Shown here: positions 33,167 through 44,534 of the stretch, in pieces
Layout: every line of letters begins with the position of its first letter
Numbering within the stretch: position 1 is the first letter of the stretch
NCBI RefSeq assembly: GCF_030463565.1
Contig: NC_134662.1
Span: 4,627,001 to 4,691,000, forward strand
Reading direction: 5' to 3'
DNA length: 64,000 bases
Source: Pelecanus crispus
Taxonomy: Eukaryota; Chordata; Aves; Pelecaniformes; Pelecanidae
Made by a program: the position numbers and the translations under genes
Notes under the pieces: model-generated
Seen by the model: only the letters and a program-made list of their open reading frames with translations
Database searches by the model: none
Told to the model about the DNA's origin: nothing

Positions 33167-36100
33167 ATGGCGGCGGCGGCGGCGGCGGCGGCGCGGGCCG
33201 CGGGGGCTGCGGAGGCCGCGGGCCGGGCGGCGGCGGCGGTTCCGGTTCCTCCTCCCGGCCCCGCCGCGGGGCCGCGCCGCTACTCGCTGCTGGCCATCGT
33301 GGGCGGCGGCTGCCACCGGCCCGGCCTGCTGGCCGCCGCGCTGCAGCAGCTGGAGCGAGGTGAGCCCGCGGCTCCCGGGGCGGCGGGCGGCCGCCGTGGG
33401 CCCGGCGCTGGCCCGGGGCGGGCCCGCGGGGCCTGGCCCTTCCCCCGCGCATGATGCTCCGGGCTCTGCCCCGAGCTCCCCCCCCCAGCCCCGAATCTGC
33501 CCGCCCGGAGCTACCCCGGGCTCTGTCCCCCCCGGCCCCGCACCCCCGGGCTCTGCGCCCCCCGGGGGCCTCCCGGCCCGCCCCCTCCTGCCCCCGGTCT
33601 CCAGGATCGGGACCCCCAAGCTCTGCTCCATCCCCAGCCCCCAGGCATCCGCCCCCTCTCCTGCCCCCCAGGGTCGGCAGGATCTGCCCCCCTAAAGCCC
33701 CAGGATCTGCCCCCCAGTGTCGGCAGGATCTGCCCCTGTAAGCCCCCAGATCTGCCCCAGGGTCCCCAGGATCTGCCCCCCTAAACCCCCAGATCTGCCC
33801 CCTCTCCTGCCCCAGGGTCCCCAGGATCTGCCCCCCTAAACCGCCAGGATCTGCCCCCCTAAACCCCCAGATCTTCCCCCTCTCCTGCCCCAGGGACCCT
33901 AGGATCTGCCCCCCCTAAACCCCCAGGATCTGCCCCCCTAAACCCCCAGATCTGCCCCTTCTCCTGCCCCAGGGTCCCCAGGATCTGCCCTCCCTAAACC
34001 CCCAGGATCTGCCTCCCTAAACCCCCAGGATCTGCCCCCCTAAACTCCCAGATCTGCCCCCTCTCCTGCCCCAGGGTCCCCAGGATCTGCCCCCCTAAAC
34101 CCCCAGGATCTGCCCCCCTAAACTCCCAGATCTGCCCCCTCTCCTGCCCCAGGGTCCCCAGGATCTGCCCCCCCTAAACCCCCAGGATCTGCCCCTCTAA
34201 ACCCCCAGATCTGCCCCTTCTCCTGCCGCACACTCTCAGGATCTGCCCCCCCAACTGCTGCTCCCCCTCCCTGTCCCTGCCCTCCGGGACCTGCCCCCCA
34301 CCCCCCAGGCCTTGGGGTCTCCCCCCTCTCCCCCTGGGCTCTGTCCCCACGCTGTGGGGCTGCGGGTGGGCCCCTGCGACCTGTCCCCTCCCCTTGTCAC
34401 CACCTGGGACCTTGCCCCATGCAGCTGCGGGGGCCAGATGCTGGGTGGGGGGGGGATGCTGGGCTCACCCGGGGGGGCTGTGCTGCAGGGACCCCCCTCA
34501 GCCCCTGCTCCCAGCCCTCTCTGAGCTGTGGCCAGAGCTGGGGGGTGTGTCAGGCCACGGCATCGGAGCACCCCTGCGCTGGAGCAGGTCCCCCCAAATC
34601 ATGGGGACACACACACGTGTTGCCAGGACTGCCCTGTCGTCCCCCCCCATCTTGGGACCCAGCACCCTGCGAGGGCAGGACCAAACCCCGCTGGCCCCAA
34701 GCAGTGAAACCGCCCCAAAAACGGCCCCAGCCCTCGCCCGGCGCCTTGTGCAAAATTTGTGCAACCCCCCCGTGGCCACCCCACGCCGAGGCCCGGCTGT
34801 CTTACGCCATCGCGCGCCCGTTTGCTGGACCGTTAGCGGGGAGTGGTTGCGGCCACGCTGGTCGGAGGCCGCGGTGAGGGGCTGGCTGCCCCCCACGAAT
34901 CTTCCTGTGGGGACCTGAAGGGGTTGTGGGTGTTTTGGGGCTGCGCCTTGGAGTTCCTGACGCTGCTCTGGGAGCCGGGAGCACCCGCAGCGGTGCCGAC
35001 AGTAGCACTGCGCGCGCCGAATCCTCCGGCACCGTTAATTCCTTTAATTGCCGCCTTTGAAGAGGTGCCGGCAAGGTGCACCCGTCGCCTCGAGGGCTGG
35101 GGTTTTGGGTTGGCAGAGCTGGCGCTGCCGTGAGTCACCGCGCAAGGTGCGTGCTGCCGGGCAGCCAGTCGATGCGCCGGCTTCGTGCCGGGGTCCGGCT
35201 GGGGTTGGGGACCCGCTGGGGTGTCCCTAAAGCCAGCGGGCTGGCATGGCTGTGTCTTAGGGTGAGGTAGGAGGGAGGACCAGGGTGGATGTGGTGGGGG
35301 GACAGTGCCCACCATGCTGCTTTTTGCATAAACCGGTGCCACGTGCGTGCTGCGGTGCAGGGGCACGGTGCCAGTGGGTGCTAACAGGGCTGACACCCCG
35401 CCCTCGCCCAAATTTTTGTGCATCCCCCCCCCCCCACCCCATGCTTCCAAAGGAATCCGCTCCTGGGACATCGACCTCTCGTCCTGCAATCTGGATGAGC
35501 AGCTGAAGCTTTTTGTGTCCCGTCACTCGGCCACTTTTTCCAGCATCGTGAAAGGTAAAAAAAAGGGGACACCCCCCCCCCCCCCCAGTGGTGTTTAATT
35601 AGTGGGGTGTGGGAAACCCCCCAAAACTGGCCGGGGGGGCGGCGGGGAAGGGGGACGGTGGGGAGGGACTCGCACGTCTGTGCGAGTCCCTCCCCACCGT
35701 CCCCCTTCCCCGCCGCCCCCCCGGCCGTTGTGGGAACAGACTTTGCCTTGTGACCCCCCCACAGCCAAACCTCGTGATCCCCCACACGAGAAACCGCTTC
35801 CTTCGCCCATCCCGGGGCGGGATGCGATTTCCCATGGAAAGAAGGGAAAAGAGAAAAACGGAGTCAGGAATACTGGGGCCGCTCTGGTGCCTCTTCCCCA
35901 CCGTGTCCCCTTGTCACGCCAGTGGGTCACCCCCTGGCAGAGGGGGAGGTGGTCGGGTCTCCCGTGGGTTTTTGCAGCCCCGAAAGCCCACTGGGAGCAC
36001 CCAGGGCTTCCCACGGTGCTCGGGGGGGGGGACAGGAGGGGCTCCCCCAACCTGTCCCCTCCCGCTTTCCTCCCCTCCCCGTGGCAGGAAGGACGCGGGA

Positions 36101-39100
36101 AACGTGTCCTTCGGCTCAGCGGATCCGCTGGCCCCCATGGTGTCCGGGAGCGGGACGATGGCTGTCCCTTTTCCGTGGGGGAAGTGCGCAGGCGTTGGCC
36201 CTGCTGCCGTGTTCCCGCCCTATCCCATCCCCACGGGATGAAGCCAAAGTGGGGGTGCAGCCCCATCGTTTTGGGGAGAGTGGGTGTCAGCCCTCGCTCC
36301 CCACAGGTCAGCGGACCCTCCACCACCGGGGAGATGTGCTGGAGACCCTGGTGCTGCTCAATCCTTCTGACAAGTCCCTGTGCGATGAGGTGAGCCAGGG
36401 GGAGACTGAGGGACACGGCTGTGGCCCCTTCGGAGCCGCTGGCAGGGGGATGCCGCGGGATGGAGCCCGGTGGGATCCTCACGTCCCCTCTGTCCTCCTG
36501 TCCCCTCCGTCCTCAGCTGCGAAACCTCATCACGGACGTGTCGCAGCACAAGCTGCTGGTGTTTGCGGGGCCCTGCGTGGAGGAGACGGGGGAGCTGATG
36601 CTGCAGACAGGCTGCTTCTCCCTGCGGGACTTCATACAGATCTTCACGGATAAAGAGGTGCGGTGCCGGGGAGGGGAGCTCGGCTGGGGGGACCCCCGGG
36701 GAGGAGCTGTCTGCTCCCCGCTCAGCTCCCAGGCCTGGCTGCTGTTGCGCGGGGGGGCCGTGGGCCGGCGCTGCCGGAGCGACTGTCTGCTCACGTTCTC
36801 CGGCGTCTCGGCGGGGAGCCGGGCATGGCGGCGGCGCGAGCGGGAGGCTGGCTCAGCCGTCTGCTCCGCAGGCAGCCGCGCAGCCTCCGCCGCCGGCACG
36901 TCCCTCCTGCCGCAGGGCTGGGGAAGGGGCAGCGGGGCTGGGGGGGCGCGATCGGCTGCATCCTGGTCCTGAGCCGCAGCCGGGGGTGGGGGTGAATGGG
37001 CGACTGGCCCCCCGCCGGGCATCGAGCCGGCAGCCGGCACCGGGTGCGGGGAGCGGGATGGGGCTGTGGGAGCCCCCGGGAAGTGGGTGCTCTTGTGCTT
37101 GCCGAGGGAGGGGGGGCTGGAGGGAGGAGGGAGGGCGACGCCTGAGCTGCCGCATCTCTGGCCCTGAGCGCCTCATCCTGCCTGAAGCTCTGGCTGTCCC
37201 CGTCCCCTCGCAGGTAGGGGAGATCCTGAGCTCCGCGGACCCCTCGGCCAAGGCCAGGCTGACCATCAGCTGCCCCGACTTCGGGGAGTGGAGGGACTCG
37301 GGCTTGGATCATCACAACCTTCAGGACTTCATCGAGCTGCGCTACAACCCGGGCTGCATCCTGCCGGAGATGGAGGGGCTGGAGGAGTTCATGGAATACC
37401 TCTCGGAGTCGCTGGAGCCCCAGTCCCCCTTTGACCTCCTCGAGCCCCCCACCATGGTCGGCTTCCTCAAGCTCTCCAAGCCCTGCTGCTATATCTTCCC
37501 GGGCGGGAGAGGGGATTCGGCTTTCTTTGCCGTCAACGGCTTCAACGTCCTGGTCAACGGAGGCTCCAACCCCAAGTCATCCTTCTGGAAGCTGGTCCGG
37601 CACCTGGACCGCATCGACTCCATCCTGGTGACGCATGCGGGCACAGACAGCCTGCCTGGCGTCAACAGCCTGCTGCAAAGGAAGCTGGCCGAGCTGGAGG
37701 AGGATCCGTCCCAGGGCTCGCAGGGCAACGGGGACTGGGCGAAGAACCTCATCTCCCCGGAGCTGGGCGTCGTCTTCCTCAATGCCTCCGAGAAGCTGAA
37801 GGACATTGAGGGTAACTCCCGGGTGCTGAAGAGCTGCGACGAGGCTGCCCTGACCCTGCACTACCTGGAGAAGCTGGGCATCCGTCCCAACCCGCTGGCC
37901 CGGGACAGCGGACCCCGTGCTGAGCCCACCGTCCTCTTCCAGAAGATGGGAGTAGGCCGGTTGGACATGTACGTCCTGAACCCTGTGAAAGGCACCAAGG
38001 AGCTGGAGTTTCTCCTGCAGCAATGGTCAGGCAACAGCTACCCCAAGGAGCAGGACTTGCCCTTGCAGTGCCTGACCTCCGTCTGCGCCCTGCTCGTCTG
38101 GCACCCCGTCAGCCCCTCCGAGAAGATCATCCGGGTCCTCTTCCCCGGCTGCACCCCCCAGGGCCGCATCCTGGAGGGGTTGGAGAAGGTGAAGCACCTG
38201 GAGTTCCTCAAGCAGCCCGTGGTCACCAAGAATGATTTGAAGGGACCACTGCCGTCCCAACCTGAGAAGCCGCTCAAGCAGAGGAGGGCGGAGAGCAAGG
38301 AAAGCCTGAAGTCGTCTTCCAAGCTCAGCTTGGTGGACACCGGGGCACCAGTGTCGAAGGAGAAGGCTCTGAAGGTGGAGAGGAAGGAGGTGAAGGCAGG
38401 GACCAAGGAGAAGCCAAAATCCCTGGGGGAGACTGCTAGAGCGGGGTCGGAAGAGGAGAAAGCCAAGGATGCTCGAGCCAAGCTGGACTCTTCGATAGAG
38501 AAGCTGAAGGTGGATGCAAAGCCGAAGGTGAGCAAGGAGAAAACAGTGCCCAAGAAGGAGCCTGTCCCCCGGAAAGAAGAGAAGAAGCCGCCGAAGAAGG
38601 ATGAGGGGGCCGAGGCGAAGGGGGAGGCCAAGAAGGAGGTGAAGGTGCTGAAGAAGGACGTGAAGGCTGAGACGTTGCGGAAGGACGCGAAGGAGAGCAA
38701 GGCAGAGGCCAAGGCTCCTGCCAAGACCCCGGCCCGGAAAACGCCAGTCCCGGAGACCCGCAAACCCCTGGCCAAGGCCGGCAGCATCAAGAAACCCCCA
38801 CTCAAGAAGGAGCCGGAGAAGCCCAAGGCCAAAGCCCCCCGGGAGGCAGGCGGCAAGAAGGAGCCAGGGACATCGGACTGCTCCAAGTCCTCCTCCCCCG
38901 AGGACATGCTGCCAGAGGCCGAGCGGGGCCGGGGGGCTGCCTCGCCGGGGGCCGGCGGGAGGAGGAGGAAGGAGGAATCGACGGATGAAGGCATCACCAC
39001 GGCTGAGAGCGAGCTGGAGCCCTCGCCGCTGGAGAACGGGGGGGCCGGGAGGCCGGCGGGAGCAGGGGACTCATCCTGCCTGGAGAACGGCTTGGAGGAC

Positions 39101-41091
39101 CCCGACAGCCCCCAGCGTTTCCGCTACCTGGAGAGCAGCCCTTTGCGAGCCGTCTGCCCTCCCTCGCCCCTGGCCAAGACTCCCAAAAGCGACCGCAGCG
39201 TCAACTTCGACCTGACGCCCACCGGGATGCTCAACCACGGCCCGGAGGGCGGTGAGGACGCCTGCGGCAGCTCCGAGGAGAAAACCCTGGAGATGATGTC
39301 TCCGGCCAGCTCGGGGCCGGCCAGCGCCGGGCACACTCCCTTCCACCAGTCACCAGTGGACGATGGCACGGAGGAGCCGGGTGCCGGTGCCAACCGGCAG
39401 CCCAACCCTTGGCCGCCGGCCGGGGGCAAAGCCTCGCAGGACGGCTCCGGCTCCTCGCAGGAGAAGCAGGCGGGCTGCCTCTCCCTCAGCCCCTTCAAGG
39501 ACGATGTCCCTGACGTGTCCCCCACCATCACCACCCCCTCGCTGCCGGCCGAGGTGGGTTCCCCACACTCCACCGAGGTGGACGAGTCGCTCTCGGTCTC
39601 CTTCGAGCAGGTGCTGCCACCCGTCAGCGAGTCCCCACCGGAGGAGGGCAGGCGGTCCCGGGGGACCGGGGGGACGCCGGAACCGGAGGCCACCAAGGGC
39701 GGGTTGTCGCTGCCGCTGCGGCCGTGCCACCACCCGCCGCGGGTCGACGGTGACTCGGTGCCGCGGCCCGACCGCCGCTCTGACTCGCCCCATGATGTGG
39801 ACCTCTGCTTGGTGTCACCCTGCGAGTTTGAGCATCCCAAATCGGAGCGGTCGCCCTCGGCCGCCGCCAGCCCCCGGGAGCTGTCAGACAGCGACCCGTC
39901 GCAGGAGCTGGTGCAGCACCGGGGCCGGCCCCGCCAGCCGGCGGGCGAGACACCCCCCACCTCCGTCAGTGAGTCGCTGCCCACCCTCTCCGACTCCGAC
40001 GTCCCTCCGGCCACCGAGGACTGCCCCTCCATCCTGGCCGACGGTCTGGAGTCGGACGAGGACTCGGAGCAGCCCACCCGCGGCGTGGCCAGGGCCCGCG
40101 ACCCGCTGCCGGCCCCCATGAAGGACCCCTGCCCCATCCCCGCCCAGCCCGGCATCTGCATGGTGGACCCCGAGGCGCTGCTGGCCGAGCAGACCCGCGC
40201 TGGGAAGAAGGAGCCCCCCGGCAAGGTGAAGAGGACCCCGTCCCGCGTGGGCTCGGCACCCGCTGCCCCGAGGGCCGAGCCCCCCCGGCATCCCGCCGTG
40301 GCCCCCAAAGCCAGGGGCCCCACCAGCTCAGCCCGTGACGCTGGGGACAAGGCCAGGCTGGCCCCCGGGGACAAGAAGGGCCCCTCCGGCGGGGACGCCC
40401 GCACCCCAGGGACCACCCGCGGCGCTGGAGCCCGGCCGCTGGCGGGAGCTGGCAGGGCATCACCGGCAGGTATGGGGCGGGGCGGGGGGACACGTGGGTG
40501 CTGCCGGCTCCGGCATCCCTGTGCCGGAGCAGCTCAGAGGCACCCCTGGTGCCGTGCGGTGGGGTGGGGGGGTTTGGGGGCTGCCGCTCACAGCTCCCGT
40601 ACCCCGGTCTTGGCAGGCATGCGGGCTGCGGTCCCCCCGGGCCCCCCCGTCTACGTGGACCTGGCGTACCTGCCCGGCTCCTGGAGCGCCCGGACGGTGG
40701 ACGAGGAGTTTTTCCGGCGCATCCGTTCCCTCTGCTACGTGGTCAGCGGTGACGACCACCTGAAGGAGGGCGTCCTGCGGTCCCTCCTCGACGCCCTGCT
40801 CGCCGGCAAGCACCAGTGGGGCACCGACATCCAGGTGAGCCCCCCTGGGTACCTGGAGCGGTGGGATCAGCCCCCTCCGGTGCTGGGGAGGGGGGGTCGC
40901 GGCGCGGTGACGCGGTGCGGTGGGTGTCTCCACAGGTGACCTTGATCCCCACCTTTGACTCGCTGGTGATGCACGAGTGGTATCAGGAGACCCACGACCG
41001 GCAGCAGGAGCTGGGCATCACGGTGCTGGGCAGCAACAGCACCGTGGCCATGCAGGATGAGACCTTCCCCGCCTGCAAGGTGGAGTTCTGA
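33167..41091 (+). CDS. MAP1S: MAP1S, microtubule-associated protein 1S
   Basis: Seven coding exons: 33167-33359, 35453-35554, 36307-36389, 36517-36657, 37214-40469, 40617-40834 and 40936-41091; phases agree and give 1382 residues, longer than the roughly 1060 of human MAP1S. After an Ala-rich N-terminus come [44 protein letters not shown], the MAP1 core [20 protein letters not shown] and [20 protein letters not shown], a Lys/Glu-rich tract at about residues 525-730, the conserved [17 protein letters not shown] and [18 protein letters not shown] motifs, and the light-chain C-terminus ending [11 protein letters not shown]. Members bind microtubules and actin and are cleaved into heavy and light chains; MAP1S also links to LC3 and mitochondria. 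Its position next to FCHO1 matches human 19p13.11. The Lys/Glu tract is more like MAP1A/B than human MAP1S. Confidence 0.96.
33660..34245 (+). repeat. Minisatellite in MAP1S intron 1
   Basis: About 23-bp units of the type CCCAGGATCTGCCCCCCTAAA alternate with CCCAGATCTGCCCC plus TCTCCTGCCCCAGGGTC, forming a higher-order unit of about 80 bp. It starts shortly after exon 1 of MAP1S, inside the 2.1-kb first intron. The rest of that intron (34246-35452) is GC-rich with no feature I can support. Confidence 0.9.
35629..35726. repeat. Perfect 47-bp inverted repeat (hairpin) in MAP1S intron 2
   Basis: Arm 1 is 35629-35675, the loop is GTCT (35676-35679) and arm 2 is 35680-35726. Every base of the two arms pairs. 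The apex reads CTCGCAC-GTCT-GTGCGAG. It lies 75 bp downstream of MAP1S exon 2. Confidence 0.97.
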
Positions 41092-42623
41092 GGGTGGGGG
41101 GGCAGCGGCGTGAGCTTCATCCCCACCCTCCTCCTCCATGAGCCCCCCCTTCTCCCTCCCCTCCGCACGCGGTGACTCGGGGCTGCGCCAGCCCCTGGCC
41201 ACCGTGGCTCAGAGGGGAGGGAGGGTGAGGGGGGTCTGCTGGGGGGGGGAGATGGGGTCACCCCCCCACCCCCCAGGACTGGCAGGGGCTCCCCGGGGAC
41301 CCTGAGCCCACAGCACCCACACGCCGCACCCTCACACGCCGCGTGGTTCCCGCATGCCCACGCCGGAGCCGTGCACTCCTCGCCCTGCACCCACCGCCGT
41401 CCCGGGGATGGGGGGGGGGGTTAGGGACCATCTGGGGACAGGGTGACCCTGCTTTTGGGGGCAGGATCCATGTCCCCCCCCCCATCCAGCGGCGGTGCTG
41501 AGCCGTTTCCCGGCGGGCAGCGAGCCCCGGCCGTACTCGATTTAACAGGGTAAATTTTGTTGTTTGCTGTTTCTACCCCCTCCCTGGACAAGCCACTACT
41601 GTGTGTCCCCCCCCGGTACCACAGCCCCGGCCCTCGGGGGGGGGGGCCAGGGCTCCTTCCTGGGGGGCTCTGGGCTGGGACGACCTCGGCTGCCCCGGGG
41701 GGGTCCCATCCCCATGGGGGGTTCCCGTCCCCGTGGGGCAGTGCCGGGGCTCGGGGGGGGGGCTGCAGCGGCTGCTCCTCCGGCACTACAGCCACGGGCT
41801 TTGTCCCCAGCACTGTCCCCTGCCCCGGGCACGGCCGGACCCCGTGGCCACCAAGAGCGGTTGTATGTGTGTGTGTCCCCCATCACGTGCAGCAGCTGCG
41901 GGGGGGGTTCCTCTCTGCCGAGCTGAGACCTGGCAGCTCGCTGCACCCATGGCTCTTCCCTCCCTGGCAGTAGGGGCCCGATCCTGCGCCGCGGCTGCGG
42001 GAAAGGTTTGGGGGGGTGGAGGTGGGGAAGGCAGCTCCCCCTCCATCCATCCCCAAGCCCTCGCAGTGCTGGAAGGCTGTTAAGAAACCAAAATGGCATG
42101 TGCAATTTTTAGGGGGTTCTGCGAGCGGAGAGCAGGGGGGGCCAGGCTGGGAGGCGGGGGGGGGGCAGGATCTGGGCCCCCCCCATCCCCGGCTGGGGCA
42201 AACACTAACCCGTTTTGTAGGAGGCTCCTCGCTGGCTTTTTTTTTTTTTTTTTTTGTAATGACTTTTTAAGAAAAAAGAAAGGAGAGAAAAAAAAGAAAA
42301 CAAAAAAAGTAAAAACTGAACAAACCAAACCTGTTGCGGCGGGAGGTTATTTATCTGCAGCCCCCCCCCCCCACCCCAGGCTGGCGGCCGCGGGGGCTTT
42401 TCCCTTGGGATTGTGTCATCCTACGTGTTCGGGGAGGGGGGGACTGAATGTTTCACCTTTAGTGCTTTATATATTTTTTCTTAGCTGGAAGCTGGTTTGG
42501 AGGTTGGCGGGTTGGGGGGCTGTGACCCCCCCCAACCCCGCCGGCCCCTTGCCCACGGACGCCGGCACGCTCCCTGTCTTGCACGCCACGTTCCCGTTTG
42601 GCAAATGTCTTGAAAAAACGAGC

Positions 42624-42629
42624 ATTAAA
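42624..42629 (+). terminator. MAP1S: Candidate MAP1S polyadenylation signal ATTAAA
   Basis: ATTAAA lies about 1.5 kb beyond the MAP1S stop, after an A/T-enriched stretch with T and A runs (42240-42480). I saw no AATAAA in between. The intervening 41092-42623 is read as the MAP1S 3'UTR. Confidence 0.5.
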
Positions 42630-42639
42630 GAGAGGATAG

Positions 42640-44420
42640 CGCCCGGCTGCTCCCTGCTCCTGTCTTTGGGGGGGGTGTGGGTGGGTTTGGGGGGTCCCCC
42701 CGGTCCTTGTGGGTGGGGTGGGGGGGGCAGGCTGGGTGCTCCTCTGGGGTCCTGGGGTGCTGCAGGGCAGTTTGTGGGTGCTGGGGGTGGGCTGGGGGCT
42801 GGGGGGGGTGGTGAAGGCTGGGGTGGGCTCGGCCCTGGGGTGTGCGGGGTGTGCTGGGGCCGCATCCTGCGGTGGGAAAAGGGCTGGGGGGGGTCCAGGG
42901 CATCACCCCCGGGGTGGGGGGGGGGGTGGAGAGGAGCTGGGGGCTGCGGGGCTGGCGCGGCAGCGCGGCTGAGGATGGATGTGGGGTTGCCATGACAACC
43001 GCATCCCCAGCCCCGCCGCCCCCGGCCCGCCGAGGAGGGGGCCGCCGCGCGCTGCCCCCGCAGCCTTGGCACGGGGAGGGGTCCTGGGGGGGGTGGGAGC
43101 CTCCTTGGGGAGGGGTCCCATGTCCCTGTGCCACGGCTGCGGGGCTGAGCCCCCACCCTGTGCTCAGCCCAAGCCTGGCAGGACCAGGGAACCGAAATCC
43201 CCCCAGCTACCCCCAAACCCCCCTCACCCACCCCCACCCCCCCCCAGCCAAGCCCAAAACCTCCCCATCCCCAAAATCTCTCCGTCCCCAAAACCTCCCC
43301 GTCCCCAGGACCTTGCCAGGCCCTTTGCTCCGGCGGCAGGGCCAGGGCAGCATATTGGGGAGGGGGCTCCTTGGGCGCTGCCGGGGGTCTTGGCTCGCCG
43401 GGAGGCCGGTTGTGACCTCCAGTGCCGGGGCTGGGGGGGCCGGGGCTGTTCCCAGCGCTGCCGCCGCCACCGTCCCTTCGAGCCCCCTGCTCTGGCACCG
43501 CAGGACGAGGCTTTTTGCCGGCGCGGTGAAGGGTCCCGCTTGGCTTTGGGCTGGGTGAGCCCAAGGGGCCTGTGGCCATGGCGGGGGGGGCTTGGCAGCG
43601 CCTCACCGGGGTCACCGGCGGCTTCTCCGGCATCGCTGCCCCGTAGGCGGCTGCCGACGCGCCCGGGGATGCCGCGGGGTCGCGGAGGTGCCCGTGAGAG
43701 CGGTGGTGGTACCGGCAGCGGCCTGATCCCCATGGAACCTTTGATCCCCATGGACCCCTCGGTCCCCATGGACCCCTTGGTCCCCATGGACCTTTCGGTC
43801 CCCAGGCACCCCTCTGTCCCCAGCACCGGGGCTGTTGCGGTGGCAGCGGCCGGCTCGGCCTGGCACAGCCGCACCGGGCCGGTGTGGACGGGACAACGGG
43901 CAGTGTAGCCAAAACCTCTGCGTGACGCACCGGCCCCGGCCGTCCCAGCTCTGCCGCCGGTGGCTGCGGCACCCCGGGCCGGTGTGGGGCCGGGTCCCCA
44001 TCTCAGGGGGGGATTTTTGTGGTTGACTCCCAGGCAAAAGCTCCCCCCTGGGTCCCCACCCTCTGGGCATCCTCCGCCACCCGGCCGTGCCCGCTCCCCG
44101 CCCCGCAGCTGCGCCGCGGCCGCCCCGGTGTCAGCCGGAGCCGGGGCATGAGCTCAGCGGGGTGCGAGGCACCGGCTGGCACCGGCGGGGGTGGCTGCAC
44201 CGGGGGCTGCACCGGGGGCGCGGTTGCAGCCGGCGGGGTCTGCTGCGGGGGGTCGTGGTGGGGGATGCGGTTGCACCCTTAGCACCGGGACTGGCAGCCC
44301 CGGGACGGGTGGCAGCCCCCCGGGGTGGTGGGAGCCCCGCGGCCAGGGTAGCGGAGCGGGCGGCTCTGGGCGCGCCCCGCATCGCCCCCCGCATCTCCCC
44401 CTCCCGGCTGCGGGGCGGCG
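42640..44420. other. MAP1S-FCHO1 intergenic region
   Basis: No gene is seen; frames of up to 500 residues are G/C composition noise. A short tandem repeat around 43735-43825 has about five units of roughly 18 bp based on TCCCCATGGACCCCTCGG. The rest is G-rich DNA with many homopolymer runs. Confidence 0.65.
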
Positions 44421-44432
44421 GCCGCTTTAAAT

Positions 44433-44534
44433 ATGCAAATCACCCCCCTCCCCGCGCGCGGCCCGGCGGCGGTCCGGCCAATGAGAAGCGGCGACCGCTG
44501 GCTGCGGTAACCGCTGCCGGGCGCGGCGACCAAT
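44433..44534 (+). promoter_or_regulatory. FCHO1: FCHO1 promoter: octamer and two CCAAT boxes
   Basis: ATGCAAAT (44433-44440) is a perfect OCT1/OCT2 octamer, preceded by TTTAAAT. CCAAT boxes follow at 44478-44482 and 44530-44534. All sit in a CpG island directly before the non-coding first exon, whose donor is at 44674/44675 (GCAG followed by GTGAGT). Confidence 0.6.

Noticed and set aside
38038-39000. 320-residue minus-strand Ser/Phe-rich frame inside MAP1S
   Set aside because: It is the antisense shadow of the Lys/Glu-rich MAP1S exon; codon bias of the plus strand removes stops on the minus strand.
39124-40416. 430-residue minus-strand frame inside MAP1S
   Set aside because: Antisense shadow of the same large MAP1S exon; no homology and no splice signals.
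43640-43905. Repetitive plus-strand peptide with PMDPSVPMDPLVPMD
   Set aside because: A short 18-bp tandem repeat in intergenic DNA; no gene context.
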